Below, piece after piece: positions 38,850 through 47,142 of a DNA stretch of 53,108 bases (position 1 is its first letter; every line of letters starts with the position of its first letter). Position numbers and translations under genes: made by a program. This DNA comes from 02-FULL-45-11b sp041663485 (GTDB lineage Bacteria > Patescibacteriota > Patescibacteriia > Buchananbacterales > UBA6539): NCBI GenBank assembly GCA_041663485.1, contig JBAYMO010000003.1:1-53108 (forward strand), read 5' to 3'. Below the pieces are notes generated by a model, which ran no database searches, was not told where the DNA came from, and saw nothing but the letters and a program-made list of their open reading frames with translations.

Positions 38850-40553
38850 ATGAAAAAACCTTCAATTATTTTTTTGTTAGCCATCATTTTTTTGGCATTA
38901 TTTTTTCGATTTTATGCTTTAGGTCAAAATGATTTGCTGGGTGATGACGGCCATTATGCTTTTCGCGCTTTAGGTTGGTTGGATTATTTAGCCAGCAATA
39001 CGCAAACGGCGCCGATTCAATGGTTTGGCCATATCCCTTGGTGGGCTAATCTTTCTTTTCATGATCATCCGCCCGTGATGTTTTTGCTGCAGCATGTTTC
39101 GTTTAAATTTTTGGGGCCGACGGCGTTGGCCGCCAGGTTGCCCGTGGCTCTTTTTAGCTTGATGGCGGTTATCGTTTTTTTCTATTTGATGAAAAAATCC
39201 AAGGGTGAGTGGCCGGCAATTTTTGCCGCCGGATTATTGGCCATTTCTACTCACGCCGTTTGGGTCAGCCGCTTGAGTCTCAACGATGGTCTGGTTTTAA
39301 GTTTTGAAATTGTGGCCTTGTTTTTCCTTTATCAATTTATTGGGCAAGCCCAAGGCCGTAATTTGTATGGCTGGGCGATCTTTGTCGGTCTGGCGTTACT
39401 GTCAAAATATACCGCCGCTTTTTTATTGCCGGCTGGGTTGATTTATTTGATTGTTTGGCGGCGTGAAGTTTTTAAGAAAAAAGAAATTTGGTTGGTGGGT
39501 ATTATGCTTTTGATAGTTTTATCGCCGATTATTATTTATAATTTCCAGATTTACATTACCCGTGGACATTTCGATGCCTGCTTAAGTCACATGGTTGGTA
39601 TGAGGCCCAATGACTTTTCTTTGATTAAGGATCGGGTAGTAAACTTTAATTTGGTAAACAATTTTGTGGCCGAAATTAAATCGCTTTATGGCGCCTGCTC
39701 TTTTTTGTTTTTTTTACTGAAGCTGACAGGCTTGATTTATCTTTTGGTTAAACTTGGCCGAAAAAAAGCCGATGATTTTGAAAAGCTAGTTGTGATAACG
39801 ATATTGTCTATAATGGCCATGTTTTTGTTTATGGGTCCGGCTTCGCGCTATTTCTCTATTATTGATCCCTGGCTCATAGCGGCCGTGGTAATTTTTGTTT
39901 TTGATTTTTGGTCTTGGATTATTCACCAAAAATCTTTTTGGCTGAGCGGATTTTCTATTGTATTATTTTCTTTAATCGTTTTGTCTGAACTTTTGTATTC
40001 TATTAATACCAATTTACTGGTTAAACCTCTGGGTCGGCCGGTACGAGATTATCTGGCGGATCGATCATATAATTACGGTTTTAACCAGCTTGACTTATTT
40101 ATTCGGGAAAAAATTTATCAGCCCTTGCCGACTTTGGTCAGAACCACCGAGTTTAATCGTATTCCGCTTTCTCGTTTGGAGGTTGAGAATCATGACTTTG
40201 TCGTTTACGATAATACTATCTCTTGGTTTGGCGAGATTGGTTATTTATCCAAATACCAAATTTATTATCGGCTGCCCGTAGTTTCTTATTCCGGTTTTGT
40301 ACAAACGTTTCCCAACGCTAAAGACGCCCTTAAATTTTTAGAACAAGTGGGCGCTAAACGGCTTTGGTATATTTTTGCGGCTAATCCTGAGACTCAGGAT
40401 GTGAATTTAAAACAGGATCACCTTCGGGTTGGCAGCATGGCCAGTTTGGCAGAAAATTTCGAGAAAGCCGGAATTAAGCCATTTATTATAAATGATGCCG
40501 CCGGCCAAATAGCTTTTAAGGTTTACTACTTAGACGTTAAAAATGGCCAATAA
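38850..40553 (+). CDS. Glycosyltransferase family 39-like membrane protein
   Basis: 567 residues with about ten to twelve hydrophobic helices in the first 380 residues. The segment after the first helix, FRFYALGQNDLLGDDGHYAFRA, has the DD/DE-containing loop of ArnT/PMT-type transferases that use lipid-linked sugar donors, and NLSFHDHPPVMFLLQH follows as in GT39 proteins. The soluble C-terminal part probably lies outside the membrane. Sugar and acceptor unknown. The gene overlaps the next one by eleven bases, so they are translated together. Confidence 0.83.
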   Translation: MKKPSIIFLLAIIFLALFFRFYALGQNDLLGDDGHYAFRALGWLDYLASNTQTAPIQWFGHIPWWANLSFHDHPPVMFLLQHVSFKFLGPTALAARLPVALFSLMAVIVFFYLMKKSKGEWPAIFAAGLLAISTHAVWVSRLSLNDGLVLSFEIVALFFLYQFIGQAQGRNLYGWAIFVGLALLSKYTAAFLLPAGLIYLIVWRREVFKKKEIWLVGIMLLIVLSPIIIYNFQIYITRGHFDACLSHMVGMRPNDFSLIKDRVVNFNLVNNFVAEIKSLYGACSFLFFLLKLTGLIYLLVKLGRKKADDFEKLVVITILSIMAMFLFMGPASRYFSIIDPWLIAAVVIFVFDFWSWIIHQKSFWLSGFSIVLFSLIVLSELLYSINTNLLVKPLGRPVRDYLADRSYNYGFNQLDLFIREKIYQPLPTLVRTTEFNRIPLSRLEVENHDFVVYDNTISWFGEIGYLSKYQIYYRLPVVSYSGFVQTFPNAKDALKFLEQVGAKRLWYIFAANPETQDVNLKQDHLRVGSMASLAENFEKAGIKPFIINDAAGQIAFKVYYLDVKNGQ

Positions 40554-42018
40554 ACAGGTAATCATCATCGGTGCTGGGCCGGCGGGACTAACCGCGGCGT
40601 ATGAATTATTACGGCGCACTGATTTGAAGCCGATAATTTTTGAAACTGATGATCAAGTTGGCGGTTTAGCCAAAACTTTTCATTTTCAAAATAATCTCAT
40701 TGACTTGGGACCGCACCGTTTTTTTACCAAATCCCAGCGCGTAATGGATTTTTGGCAAAGTTTGATGCCGTTTAGTCAAGAGACGGCGGTTGATTCAAAA
40801 AATGTTTTATTAAAAATTAAGCGATTGACCCGAATTTTGTTTTTGGGTCGTTTTTTTGATTATCCGATTACGTTGAGTAAAAAAACGTTAATTAATCTCG
40901 GCTCGAAAAGGATAGTCAAGATCATGATTAGCTATTTGCAAATCCGAACCAGGCCAATTCGTGGTGAAGCCAACCTCAGGGATTTTTACGTCAACCGTTT
41001 TGGTCGGGAGCTCTATGATATTTTTTTTAAAGACTATACTAAAAAAGTTTGGGGCGTGGATTGTGCGGAAATTCCCGCCGACTGGGGCGCGCAACGGGTT
41101 AAGGGTTTGTCAGTTAAACAAGCTTTGTCTCATGCTTTAAAAAACATTCTTGGATTTAAAAATCGTAAAATGGAAACTAGTTTGATTGAAAGCTTTTATT
41201 ATCCTAAATTCGGTGCCGGACAAATGTATGAAGTTTTGGCGGAAAAAATTACGGCCTTAGGCGGAGAAATATATTTGAATCATCGGGTCGATCGTTTAAA
41301 GTTGGAAAATAATAAAATTATTCAGGCCGAGATTATGGACTTAAAAACCCAGCAGGTTAAGGAATTTGCGGGCGACTACTTTTTTTCTACCATGCCCGTC
41401 AAGGAATTGGTACAAAATCTATCCCAGGGTGTACCGAAAAATATTGAACAAATTGCCTCGGGCCTGGTTTACCGTGATTACATTTTAGTGGCGCTGCTTT
41501 TGAAAAATATTAGCTTTAATACTCAGGCGATTAAAGACAATTGGATTTATATCCAAGAACGAGAAATGAAAATGGGACGATTGGATTTTGTTAATAATTT
41601 TAGTTTATCGATGCTGGCCGATTTGGCCACGTTTTTGGTGGGAGCGGAATATTTTTGCCACGACGGCGATTGGCTTTGGCAAAAAACAGATAATGAGATC
41701 GTCAAATTTGCTTTTGATGAATTACTTAAAATTAAAGCCGTGGCGCCTGAAGATTTGCTTACCGGCCAAGTCTATCGTCAACTTAAGGCTTATCCGGCTT
41801 ACTTTGGTTCTTATGATAAATTCGATTTAGTTAAAGAATATCTCGACAAGATTGATAATCTATTTTTGATCGGACGCAACGGCATGCATCATTATAATAA
41901 TATGGACCATTCAATTTTAACGGCCATGACCGCGGTGGATAATATTGTTCAGGGGATTAAGACTAAAGAAAACATTTGGTCAATTAATACCGAAGAAGAG
42001 TATCACGAGCAAAAATAA
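40543..42018 (+). CDS. FAD-dependent oxidoreductase, amino-oxidase/UGM-like
   Basis: 491 residues. VIIIGAGPAGLTAAYELLRR is the GxGxxG dinucleotide fold, followed by IIFETDDQVGGLAKT and LIDLGPHRFF, as in the protoporphyrinogen-oxidase and UDP-galactopyranose-mutase-like branch. NLFLIGRNGMHHYNNMDHSI near the C-terminus closes the FAD site. Such proteins in polysaccharide clusters often act on sugar nucleotides or lipids. Its overlap with the upstream GT39-like gene suggests a shared surface-glycan or lipid role. Confidence 0.82.
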   Translation: MANKQVIIIGAGPAGLTAAYELLRRTDLKPIIFETDDQVGGLAKTFHFQNNLIDLGPHRFFTKSQRVMDFWQSLMPFSQETAVDSKNVLLKIKRLTRILFLGRFFDYPITLSKKTLINLGSKRIVKIMISYLQIRTRPIRGEANLRDFYVNRFGRELYDIFFKDYTKKVWGVDCAEIPADWGAQRVKGLSVKQALSHALKNILGFKNRKMETSLIESFYYPKFGAGQMYEVLAEKITALGGEIYLNHRVDRLKLENNKIIQAEIMDLKTQQVKEFAGDYFFSTMPVKELVQNLSQGVPKNIEQIASGLVYRDYILVALLLKNISFNTQAIKDNWIYIQEREMKMGRLDFVNNFSLSMLADLATFLVGAEYFCHDGDWLWQKTDNEIVKFAFDELLKIKAVAPEDLLTGQVYRQLKAYPAYFGSYDKFDLVKEYLDKIDNLFLIGRNGMHHYNNMDHSILTAMTAVDNIVQGIKTKENIWSINTEEEYHEQK

Positions 42019-42040
42019 AAAGCGTGGTTTTGGCCACGCT
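42011..42040 (-). terminator. Terminator of gpmI
   Basis: AGCGTGG and CCACGCT stem; on the minus strand it is followed by TTTTTATTTTT. Confidence 0.8.
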
Positions 42041-42057
42041 GAGTGCGGATAAAACTA

Positions 42058-43578
42058 TTATTTTTGAATTAGACTTTGACCCGTCATGAATTCGGGTTTT
42101 TTTAAATCTAAAATTTCCAAAATTGTTGGAGCGACATCTGCCAAGGTGCCGCTTTCTTTAATCTTTAAATTTTTTTCCGTTAAAATAAAGGGAACCAGGC
42201 TTAGGGTATGAGCCGTATGTTTAGTGTCGGTAACGATGTCGTAATAAACTTCCGCGTTGCCATGGTCAGCGGTCATAACAGCCGTGCCGCCATTTTTTAT
42301 AATTTCATCAACAATTCTGTCGGCTTGAAAATCAACTGATTCAACCGCTTGAATTAATGCTTCACGGTTGGCCGTATGTCCGATGATGTCGGCATTGGCA
42401 AAATTTATAATTAAAAAGTTCGTGCCATTTTTGATTTCTTCAATCGCGGCATCAGCAATTTCTTTAGCCCTCATTTCCGGGGCTTGATCGTGAGTTTTTA
42501 CGTCCTGCCGACTTTGAATGATAATATCTTTTTCATTTTTGTATGGCAATTCTCGGCTGCCATTAAAATAATACGTGGCAAAAACAAATTTTTCAGTTTC
42601 CGCAATATGGGCTTGAGTCAAATTGGCTAAAGAAATTTGTTCAGCCAAATTAGTCTCGATTTTAATTGGGGGAAAGGCGACAACCGAATGAAGGTCTCGG
42701 TCATATTCGGTTAAAGTTACAAAAAATAAATTATTTTTTTCGGATTTTTGTAAATTCATTTTTGTCAGCATTCTGGCTCGGTCAGCCCGGAAGTTAAAAA
42801 AGAAAATTCCATCGTTTTCTTGAATACGACAGCAATTATTATTTTCATCTAAAAATATTATTGGCTCCAAAAATTCATCTAAAATATTTTCTTGATACAA
42901 TTTACTTAGAATTTCCGAAGGCTTTTTATTGGAGCAGAAATTTTTGGCTTGCCCGTCATACATGGCACTGGTGGCTACTTCCAATCGATCCCAATTATGG
43001 TCGCGATCCATGGCATAGTAGCGTCCCATACAGGTAGCGATAAATCCGACGCCCAAGCTTTCTAGAATTTCCTCTAATTTTTTTAAAAATTCGGCGGAGC
43101 TTTGCGGGGGAGTATCTCGACCGTCAGTAAAGGCATGAATGGCAATCTTTTTTAATCCGGCGGCTTTAGCGGTTTTTAAAAAATCATAAAGATGTTCTTC
43201 GGAACTGTGTACGCCGCCTGGTCCGATTAACCCTTGAACATGCAAAGTGGAATCGTATTTTTTAACATGATTAAACAAATCAACAAAAGCTTGATTGGTA
43301 GAAAATTCACCGTTGCGTCCCGCTTTGGCCACGCGAACTAAATGAGTATCAATGGCTCGGCCGGCACCAATAGTGGCATGTCCGACTTCGGAGGTACCAA
43401 TTTGTCCGGCTGGCAAACCGACGGCTTCGCCGCTCGCTTCAAGTAAAGCGTGAGGGTAGCTTGACCAAAGCCGGTCAAAAAATGGTGTTTCGGCTTCAAT
43501 GATGGCATTGTATTCTTTTTCAGTCCGATAACCCCAGCCGTCTAGAATTATTAAAGCTACTTGTTTTTTCTTATCCAT
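42058..43578 (-). CDS. gpmI: 2,3-bisphosphoglycerate-independent phosphoglycerate mutase
   Basis: 506 residues from ATG 43578, the expected size for GpmI (about 510). LIILDGWGYR begins the alkaline-phosphatase-like metal site, TSEVGHATIGAGR holds the catalytic serine, FTDGRDTPP and the late MTADHGNAEVYY and KHTAHTLSLVPF supply metal ligands. It interconverts 3- and 2-phosphoglycerate in glycolysis with manganese. An in-frame ATG at 43689 would overlap the neighbouring phosphatase-like gene and add 37 odd residues, so 43578 is preferred. Confidence 0.95.
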   Translation of the reverse strand: MDKKKQVALIILDGWGYRTEKEYNAIIEAETPFFDRLWSSYPHALLEASGEAVGLPAGQIGTSEVGHATIGAGRAIDTHLVRVAKAGRNGEFSTNQAFVDLFNHVKKYDSTLHVQGLIGPGGVHSSEEHLYDFLKTAKAAGLKKIAIHAFTDGRDTPPQSSAEFLKKLEEILESLGVGFIATCMGRYYAMDRDHNWDRLEVATSAMYDGQAKNFCSNKKPSEILSKLYQENILDEFLEPIIFLDENNNCCRIQENDGIFFFNFRADRARMLTKMNLQKSEKNNLFFVTLTEYDRDLHSVVAFPPIKIETNLAEQISLANLTQAHIAETEKFVFATYYFNGSRELPYKNEKDIIIQSRQDVKTHDQAPEMRAKEIADAAIEEIKNGTNFLIINFANADIIGHTANREALIQAVESVDFQADRIVDEIIKNGGTAVMTADHGNAEVYYDIVTDTKHTAHTLSLVPFILTEKNLKIKESGTLADVAPTILEILDLKKPEFMTGQSLIQK

Positions 43579-43666
43579 AAAATTATTTTTTATGTGTAAA
43601 TTATAACAGATCGCTGATTCTTGGCAAGAAAAAAACCCGCCTTTAACTTTTGGCAGGAAATGAGCT

Positions 43667-44002
43667 TCAATTAAATTGCGTTTTGGCAACTAAGCTAGCT
43701 GGTTGCTTAGAATTTTCACCGCAGATAAAGACCGGTTTATTCTCCGCGATTTTTTCTCGAATAAAAGTATTAAGTTCTTTTACTTGAGTTAAGGCAGCAT
43801 TTTTTTGCTTGGGTGGCTTTTCCAAGCTTAGCCAGTCAAAACCCGCTGTCTCAATCTTTCTAACCAACCCTGGCTTTAGGGGCGCCAAGCTGATAATCGC
43901 TTTGATACCATTTTGGCTGAGCCAGTCAATGTCTTCAGGAGATTGGGGTTGATCACCAATTGCTAACCAGCTAGGAACTTGCCAATTAAATTCCATTGGC
44001 AT
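43667..44002 (-). CDS. Degenerate dual-specificity-phosphatase-like protein
   Basis: 111 residues resembling the front of small tyrosine/dual-specificity phosphatases: WLAIGDQPQSPEDIDWLSQNGIK, AIISLAPL, and then KPVFIC before the loop. The catalytic loop, normally HCxxGxxRT, reads ICGENSKQPASLVAK: Cys94 is kept, but the His before it, the first loop Gly spacing and the Arg are missing, and the protein ends soon after. It is probably inactive as a phosphatase, either decaying or acting as a binding module. It lies just upstream of gpmI on the same strand, possibly co-transcribed. Confidence 0.65.
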   Translation of the reverse strand: MPMEFNWQVPSWLAIGDQPQSPEDIDWLSQNGIKAIISLAPLKPGLVRKIETAGFDWLSLEKPPKQKNAALTQVKELNTFIREKIAENKPVFICGENSKQPASLVAKTQFN

Positions 44003-44084
44003 TAATGCTCTCCTTAATAATTGAGCCTACTGCATTCTAGTCGATTCAAGACTATTTGTCAATCGTGCCAAAATAATTATCTAA

Positions 44085-45347
44085 TTATTTCACTAGTTTT
44101 TTGCTGGCATTAAGCCCGGCCAAATAACCAGTGCAAAAGGCAATTTGTAGATTATAACCGCCAGTTGGGCCATTAAGATCAATAATCTCGCCGGCAAAAA
44201 ATAAATTATCAATAATCTTTGAACCAAGAGTTTTGGGATTTATTTCTTTTAAGCTCACGCCGCCGGCTGTAACAATCGCTTTGTCAAAATTATCTAAAGC
44301 TGAAACGTTTAAAGTAAATTCAGAAAATAATTTTAATAACCGGCTTCGTTCTTCTCGACTTAATTGGCCGACTTTTTTTTGTTCATCAATTAATGATAGC
44401 TTTACAAAGAGGGGAATGAGTTTTTTTGGTAAAAGTTGATCCAAACTGTTTTTAAAAGATTTATTGGGGCTGGTGCTAAAATCTTTTTGTAGTCTAATAT
44501 CAAGAGTCGGCCGATCCAAGGCGGGTTTGAAATTAATTTTTAACTCAACTTTGCCTTGGGCTAAATATTCTCCGATTCTCTGACTTAAATCAATAATTAT
44601 TGGCCCGGACAGTCCGCGATCGGTAAACAAGGCTTCGCCAAATTCTTCCGCTTGTTTTTTGTTATTTTGATAAATAGCAACAGATACATTTTTTAAACTT
44701 AAACCTTCCAGCTCTTTAATCCATTTTTCTTTGACCAAAACCGGAACTAAGGCGGGTGTGGGTTTGATAATTTCGTGGCCAAATTTTTGCGCCCAAGCGT
44801 AGCCGTCGCCAGTGGAACCGGTCTGGGGATAGGCTAAACCGCCAGTCGCTAGAATTATTTTGTCAGCAAAAATTTGACCGTCAGCTAACTTAATTTTTTT
44901 TATTAGATTTTTTTCCAAAATCAATTCTTGAATTTTGGCGTCTTTAATTATTTTAACATTCCCATTATTTAAAAATTTAATTAAGGCGTTTAAAACATCA
45001 GCGGATAAATCAGAAACCGGAAAAACTCGGCCGCCTCGTTCCACTTTGGTTTTGACCCCGAGATTTTCAAAAAAATCAACCACTTCTTTTGGGTTAAAAG
45101 CCGCCAGAGCGGAAAAGAGGAAAGAGCCATTGGCGCCAAGTTTTTTAATAAAAGCGCGATTGTCTTTTTGGGCATTAGTAATGTTGCAGCGGCCTTTGCC
45201 GGTAATTAATAATTTTTTGCCCAGAGCCTTGTTTTTTTCCAGCAATACGACCGAGGCGCCATTTTTTGCCGCCCAGCCAGCGGCCATCATGCCGGCCGGT
45301 CCACCGCCGATAATCGCCACATCGAATTTTTGTTCGTTTAAATTCAT
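44085..45347 (-). CDS. HI0933/BaiN-type flavoprotein
   Basis: 420 residues. FDVAIIGGGPAGMMAAGWAAKNG is the N-terminal FAD fold, KNKALGKKLLITGKGRCNITN is the signature of the HI0933 (YhiN) family, ERGGRVFPVSDLS and ATGGLAYPQTGSTGDGYAWA follow, and VTAGGVSLKEINPKTLGSKI ...FFAGEIIDLNGPTGGYNLQIA closes the domain. An NAD(P)/FAD-dependent oxidoreductase whose physiological substrate is not known. Length is normal. Single-gene unit divergent from the 45398 gene. Confidence 0.92.
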   Translation of the reverse strand: MNLNEQKFDVAIIGGGPAGMMAAGWAAKNGASVVLLEKNKALGKKLLITGKGRCNITNAQKDNRAFIKKLGANGSFLFSALAAFNPKEVVDFFENLGVKTKVERGGRVFPVSDLSADVLNALIKFLNNGNVKIIKDAKIQELILEKNLIKKIKLADGQIFADKIILATGGLAYPQTGSTGDGYAWAQKFGHEIIKPTPALVPVLVKEKWIKELEGLSLKNVSVAIYQNNKKQAEEFGEALFTDRGLSGPIIIDLSQRIGEYLAQGKVELKINFKPALDRPTLDIRLQKDFSTSPNKSFKNSLDQLLPKKLIPLFVKLSLIDEQKKVGQLSREERSRLLKLFSEFTLNVSALDNFDKAIVTAGGVSLKEINPKTLGSKIIDNLFFAGEIIDLNGPTGGYNLQIAFCTGYLAGLNASKKLVK

Positions 45348-45397
45348 GGTTTTATTATACCATTTTTTTTATTTTTAAAAATGGTATAATCATTCAT

Positions 45398-46447
45398 ATG
45401 CTAGAATACAAGCCAATTCAATTTCCCGCCGATGAATTTCCCCATCAAAATATCATTGAATGGTGGTATTTTAACGGTCAATTATTCGATGCTAACGGTC
45501 TGCATTATGATTTTATGGATTGTTTATTTAAAGCCAACCCCAAAAAAGTCAAAATTCCGATGCTGCGCCTGCCTCTTAATGTCGTATATTTTTCCCATTC
45601 CTTGCTTAGCGACGTAACCCGGCAAAAATTCTACAACGAGATTAGTCCTTTGGTGTTTTTATCAAAAGACAGTTTTCAAAAGGATTTGTTTTTTGCTAAT
45701 TACACCAATCCGACCTTGAGTGGGTATTTTAATTATGAAATAGAAAAAATTGATGAACAGACTTGGCATATTAAAACCCAGAACTTCGATTTAACTTTAA
45801 AAAATAAAAGGCCACCTTTGTTAGTTGGAGGCAAGGGATATTTGGCCATGAAAGAAAATACGACCTACTATTATTCTTTGACTGATATGGAAACAACCGG
45901 AGAAATAATTATTGATGGTCAAAGAATAAAGGTAACAGGTAAATCTTGGATGGATCACCAGTGGGCCGACGCGGTTTATTCCAATTTTACCTGGTCTTGG
46001 TTTTCTTTGCAGCTAAAAAATCAAATGGAAATTGTTTGTTTTCGCTTTGAAAGTAAATCTGGTAATTATGATTTGGCGACGGTAATTATGCCTGATGGTT
46101 CGCAAAAAACTTTTACCGATCTTAGGCTTGAGGCATTGGGGGAGAAATGGGAGAGCAAAAAAACCGGAGCGGTTTATCCGTTGTCGTGGAAAATTGAAAT
46201 TCCTTCATTGCATTTAAAGCTAGAGACTAAACCCTACGTGCATGAACAGGAAATGATTTTTGGTTTGATTAATTATTGGGAGGGCGGATTAAATGTTGCC
46301 GGTGAGTTGTCGGGTCAGGCCATCTCCGGTCAGGGTTTTATGGAGCTGGTCGGTTATCCCAGTAAAAAAAGCAAGTTGAATTATTATCAGAAAATGATTA
46401 GACATAAAATTAAAAATGATTTAAAACATTTTTTAAATAAAAAATAA
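45398..46447 (+). CDS. CrtC/AttH-type lipocalin-like protein
   Basis: 349 residues of beta-rich sequence. IIEWWYFNGQL near the start, GKSWMDHQW in the middle and GQGFMELVGYP at the end match the AttH/CrtC family, whose members include carotenoid 1,2-hydratase and secreted lipocalin-like proteins. No signal peptide or lipobox is seen, so a cytoplasmic or non-classical location is inferred. A hydratase role is not supported beyond the fold. YhhQ follows after eight bases, so the pair may be one operon. Confidence 0.83.
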   Translation: MLEYKPIQFPADEFPHQNIIEWWYFNGQLFDANGLHYDFMDCLFKANPKKVKIPMLRLPLNVVYFSHSLLSDVTRQKFYNEISPLVFLSKDSFQKDLFFANYTNPTLSGYFNYEIEKIDEQTWHIKTQNFDLTLKNKRPPLLVGGKGYLAMKENTTYYYSLTDMETTGEIIIDGQRIKVTGKSWMDHQWADAVYSNFTWSWFSLQLKNQMEIVCFRFESKSGNYDLATVIMPDGSQKTFTDLRLEALGEKWESKKTGAVYPLSWKIEIPSLHLKLETKPYVHEQEMIFGLINYWEGGLNVAGELSGQAISGQGFMELVGYPSKKSKLNYYQKMIRHKIKNDLKHFLNKK

Positions 46448-46455
46448 TAATTGAT

Positions 46456-47082
46456 ATGAAAAATTATTTCAAGTTAAATATTGCCCTATTAAGCAGCGCG
46501 TTGTATGTTTCCTTTGAACTTTTTTCCAATATTTTGTCAACGAAAATCGCGTTAGTGCCGTTTATTAATTTAGCGGTTGATGGCGGCACGGTAATTTATC
46601 CTTTGACTTTTACTTTGCGCGATTTTGTTCATAAAACTTGGGGTAAGCATAACGCCCGCCAGGTGGTGGTAATCGCGGGGCTACTAAATTTAGTGATGGT
46701 GGCTTTATTTTGGCTGGTGGGAAAAATGACGCCTGATCCGGCTTGGAATTACCAGTCAGCTTATGATGTAATTTTGTTGCCGGTTATGCGCATTACTATT
46801 GCCAGCATAATCTCGCAAATTATTTCCGAATTAATTGATACAGAAATCTTTAGTCGTGTTTATCGTCTGACTAATGATTTAGCCGCGGTTTTAATTTCAA
46901 ATTTTTTCAGCGTGATTATTGATAGCATTGTTTTTTCTTGCTTAGCATTTTTAGGCAATTTTTCCGTTACGGTTTTAATACAAATTATTATTACTAATAT
47001 TATTATCAAATTAATCATTAGCTTAATTAGCGCGCCGACTATCAAATTGATTCCGCGAACAGTAAACTTCGAAGAAATTTAA
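46456..47082 (+). CDS. yhhQ: YhhQ-family queuosine-precursor transporter
   Basis: 208 residues with about six membrane helices. FINLAVDGGTVIYPLTFTLRDFVHKTWGKHNARQVV matches the VUT/YhhQ family, and IISQIISELIDTEIFSRVYR follows in the right place. Members import preQ0/preQ1 for queuosine tRNA modification, which fits a salvage lifestyle. No other queuosine gene is in the window. Closed by a bidirectional terminator. Confidence 0.88.
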   Translation: MKNYFKLNIALLSSALYVSFELFSNILSTKIALVPFINLAVDGGTVIYPLTFTLRDFVHKTWGKHNARQVVVIAGLLNLVMVALFWLVGKMTPDPAWNYQSAYDVILLPVMRITIASIISQIISELIDTEIFSRVYRLTNDLAAVLISNFFSVIIDSIVFSCLAFLGNFSVTVLIQIIITNIIIKLIISLISAPTIKLIPRTVNFEEI

Positions 47083-47096
47083 ATTTAATCTATTAT

Positions 47097-47138
47097 AAAA
47101 CCGGCTGCGGCATAGGAATTTAAAGCAGCCGGTTTTTT
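47097..47138. terminator. Bidirectional terminator between yhhQ and the ATPase
   Basis: AAAACCGGCTGC and GCAGCCGGTTTT form a 12-bp stem with T-runs on both strands. Confidence 0.92.
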
Positions 47139-47142
47139 AGTG

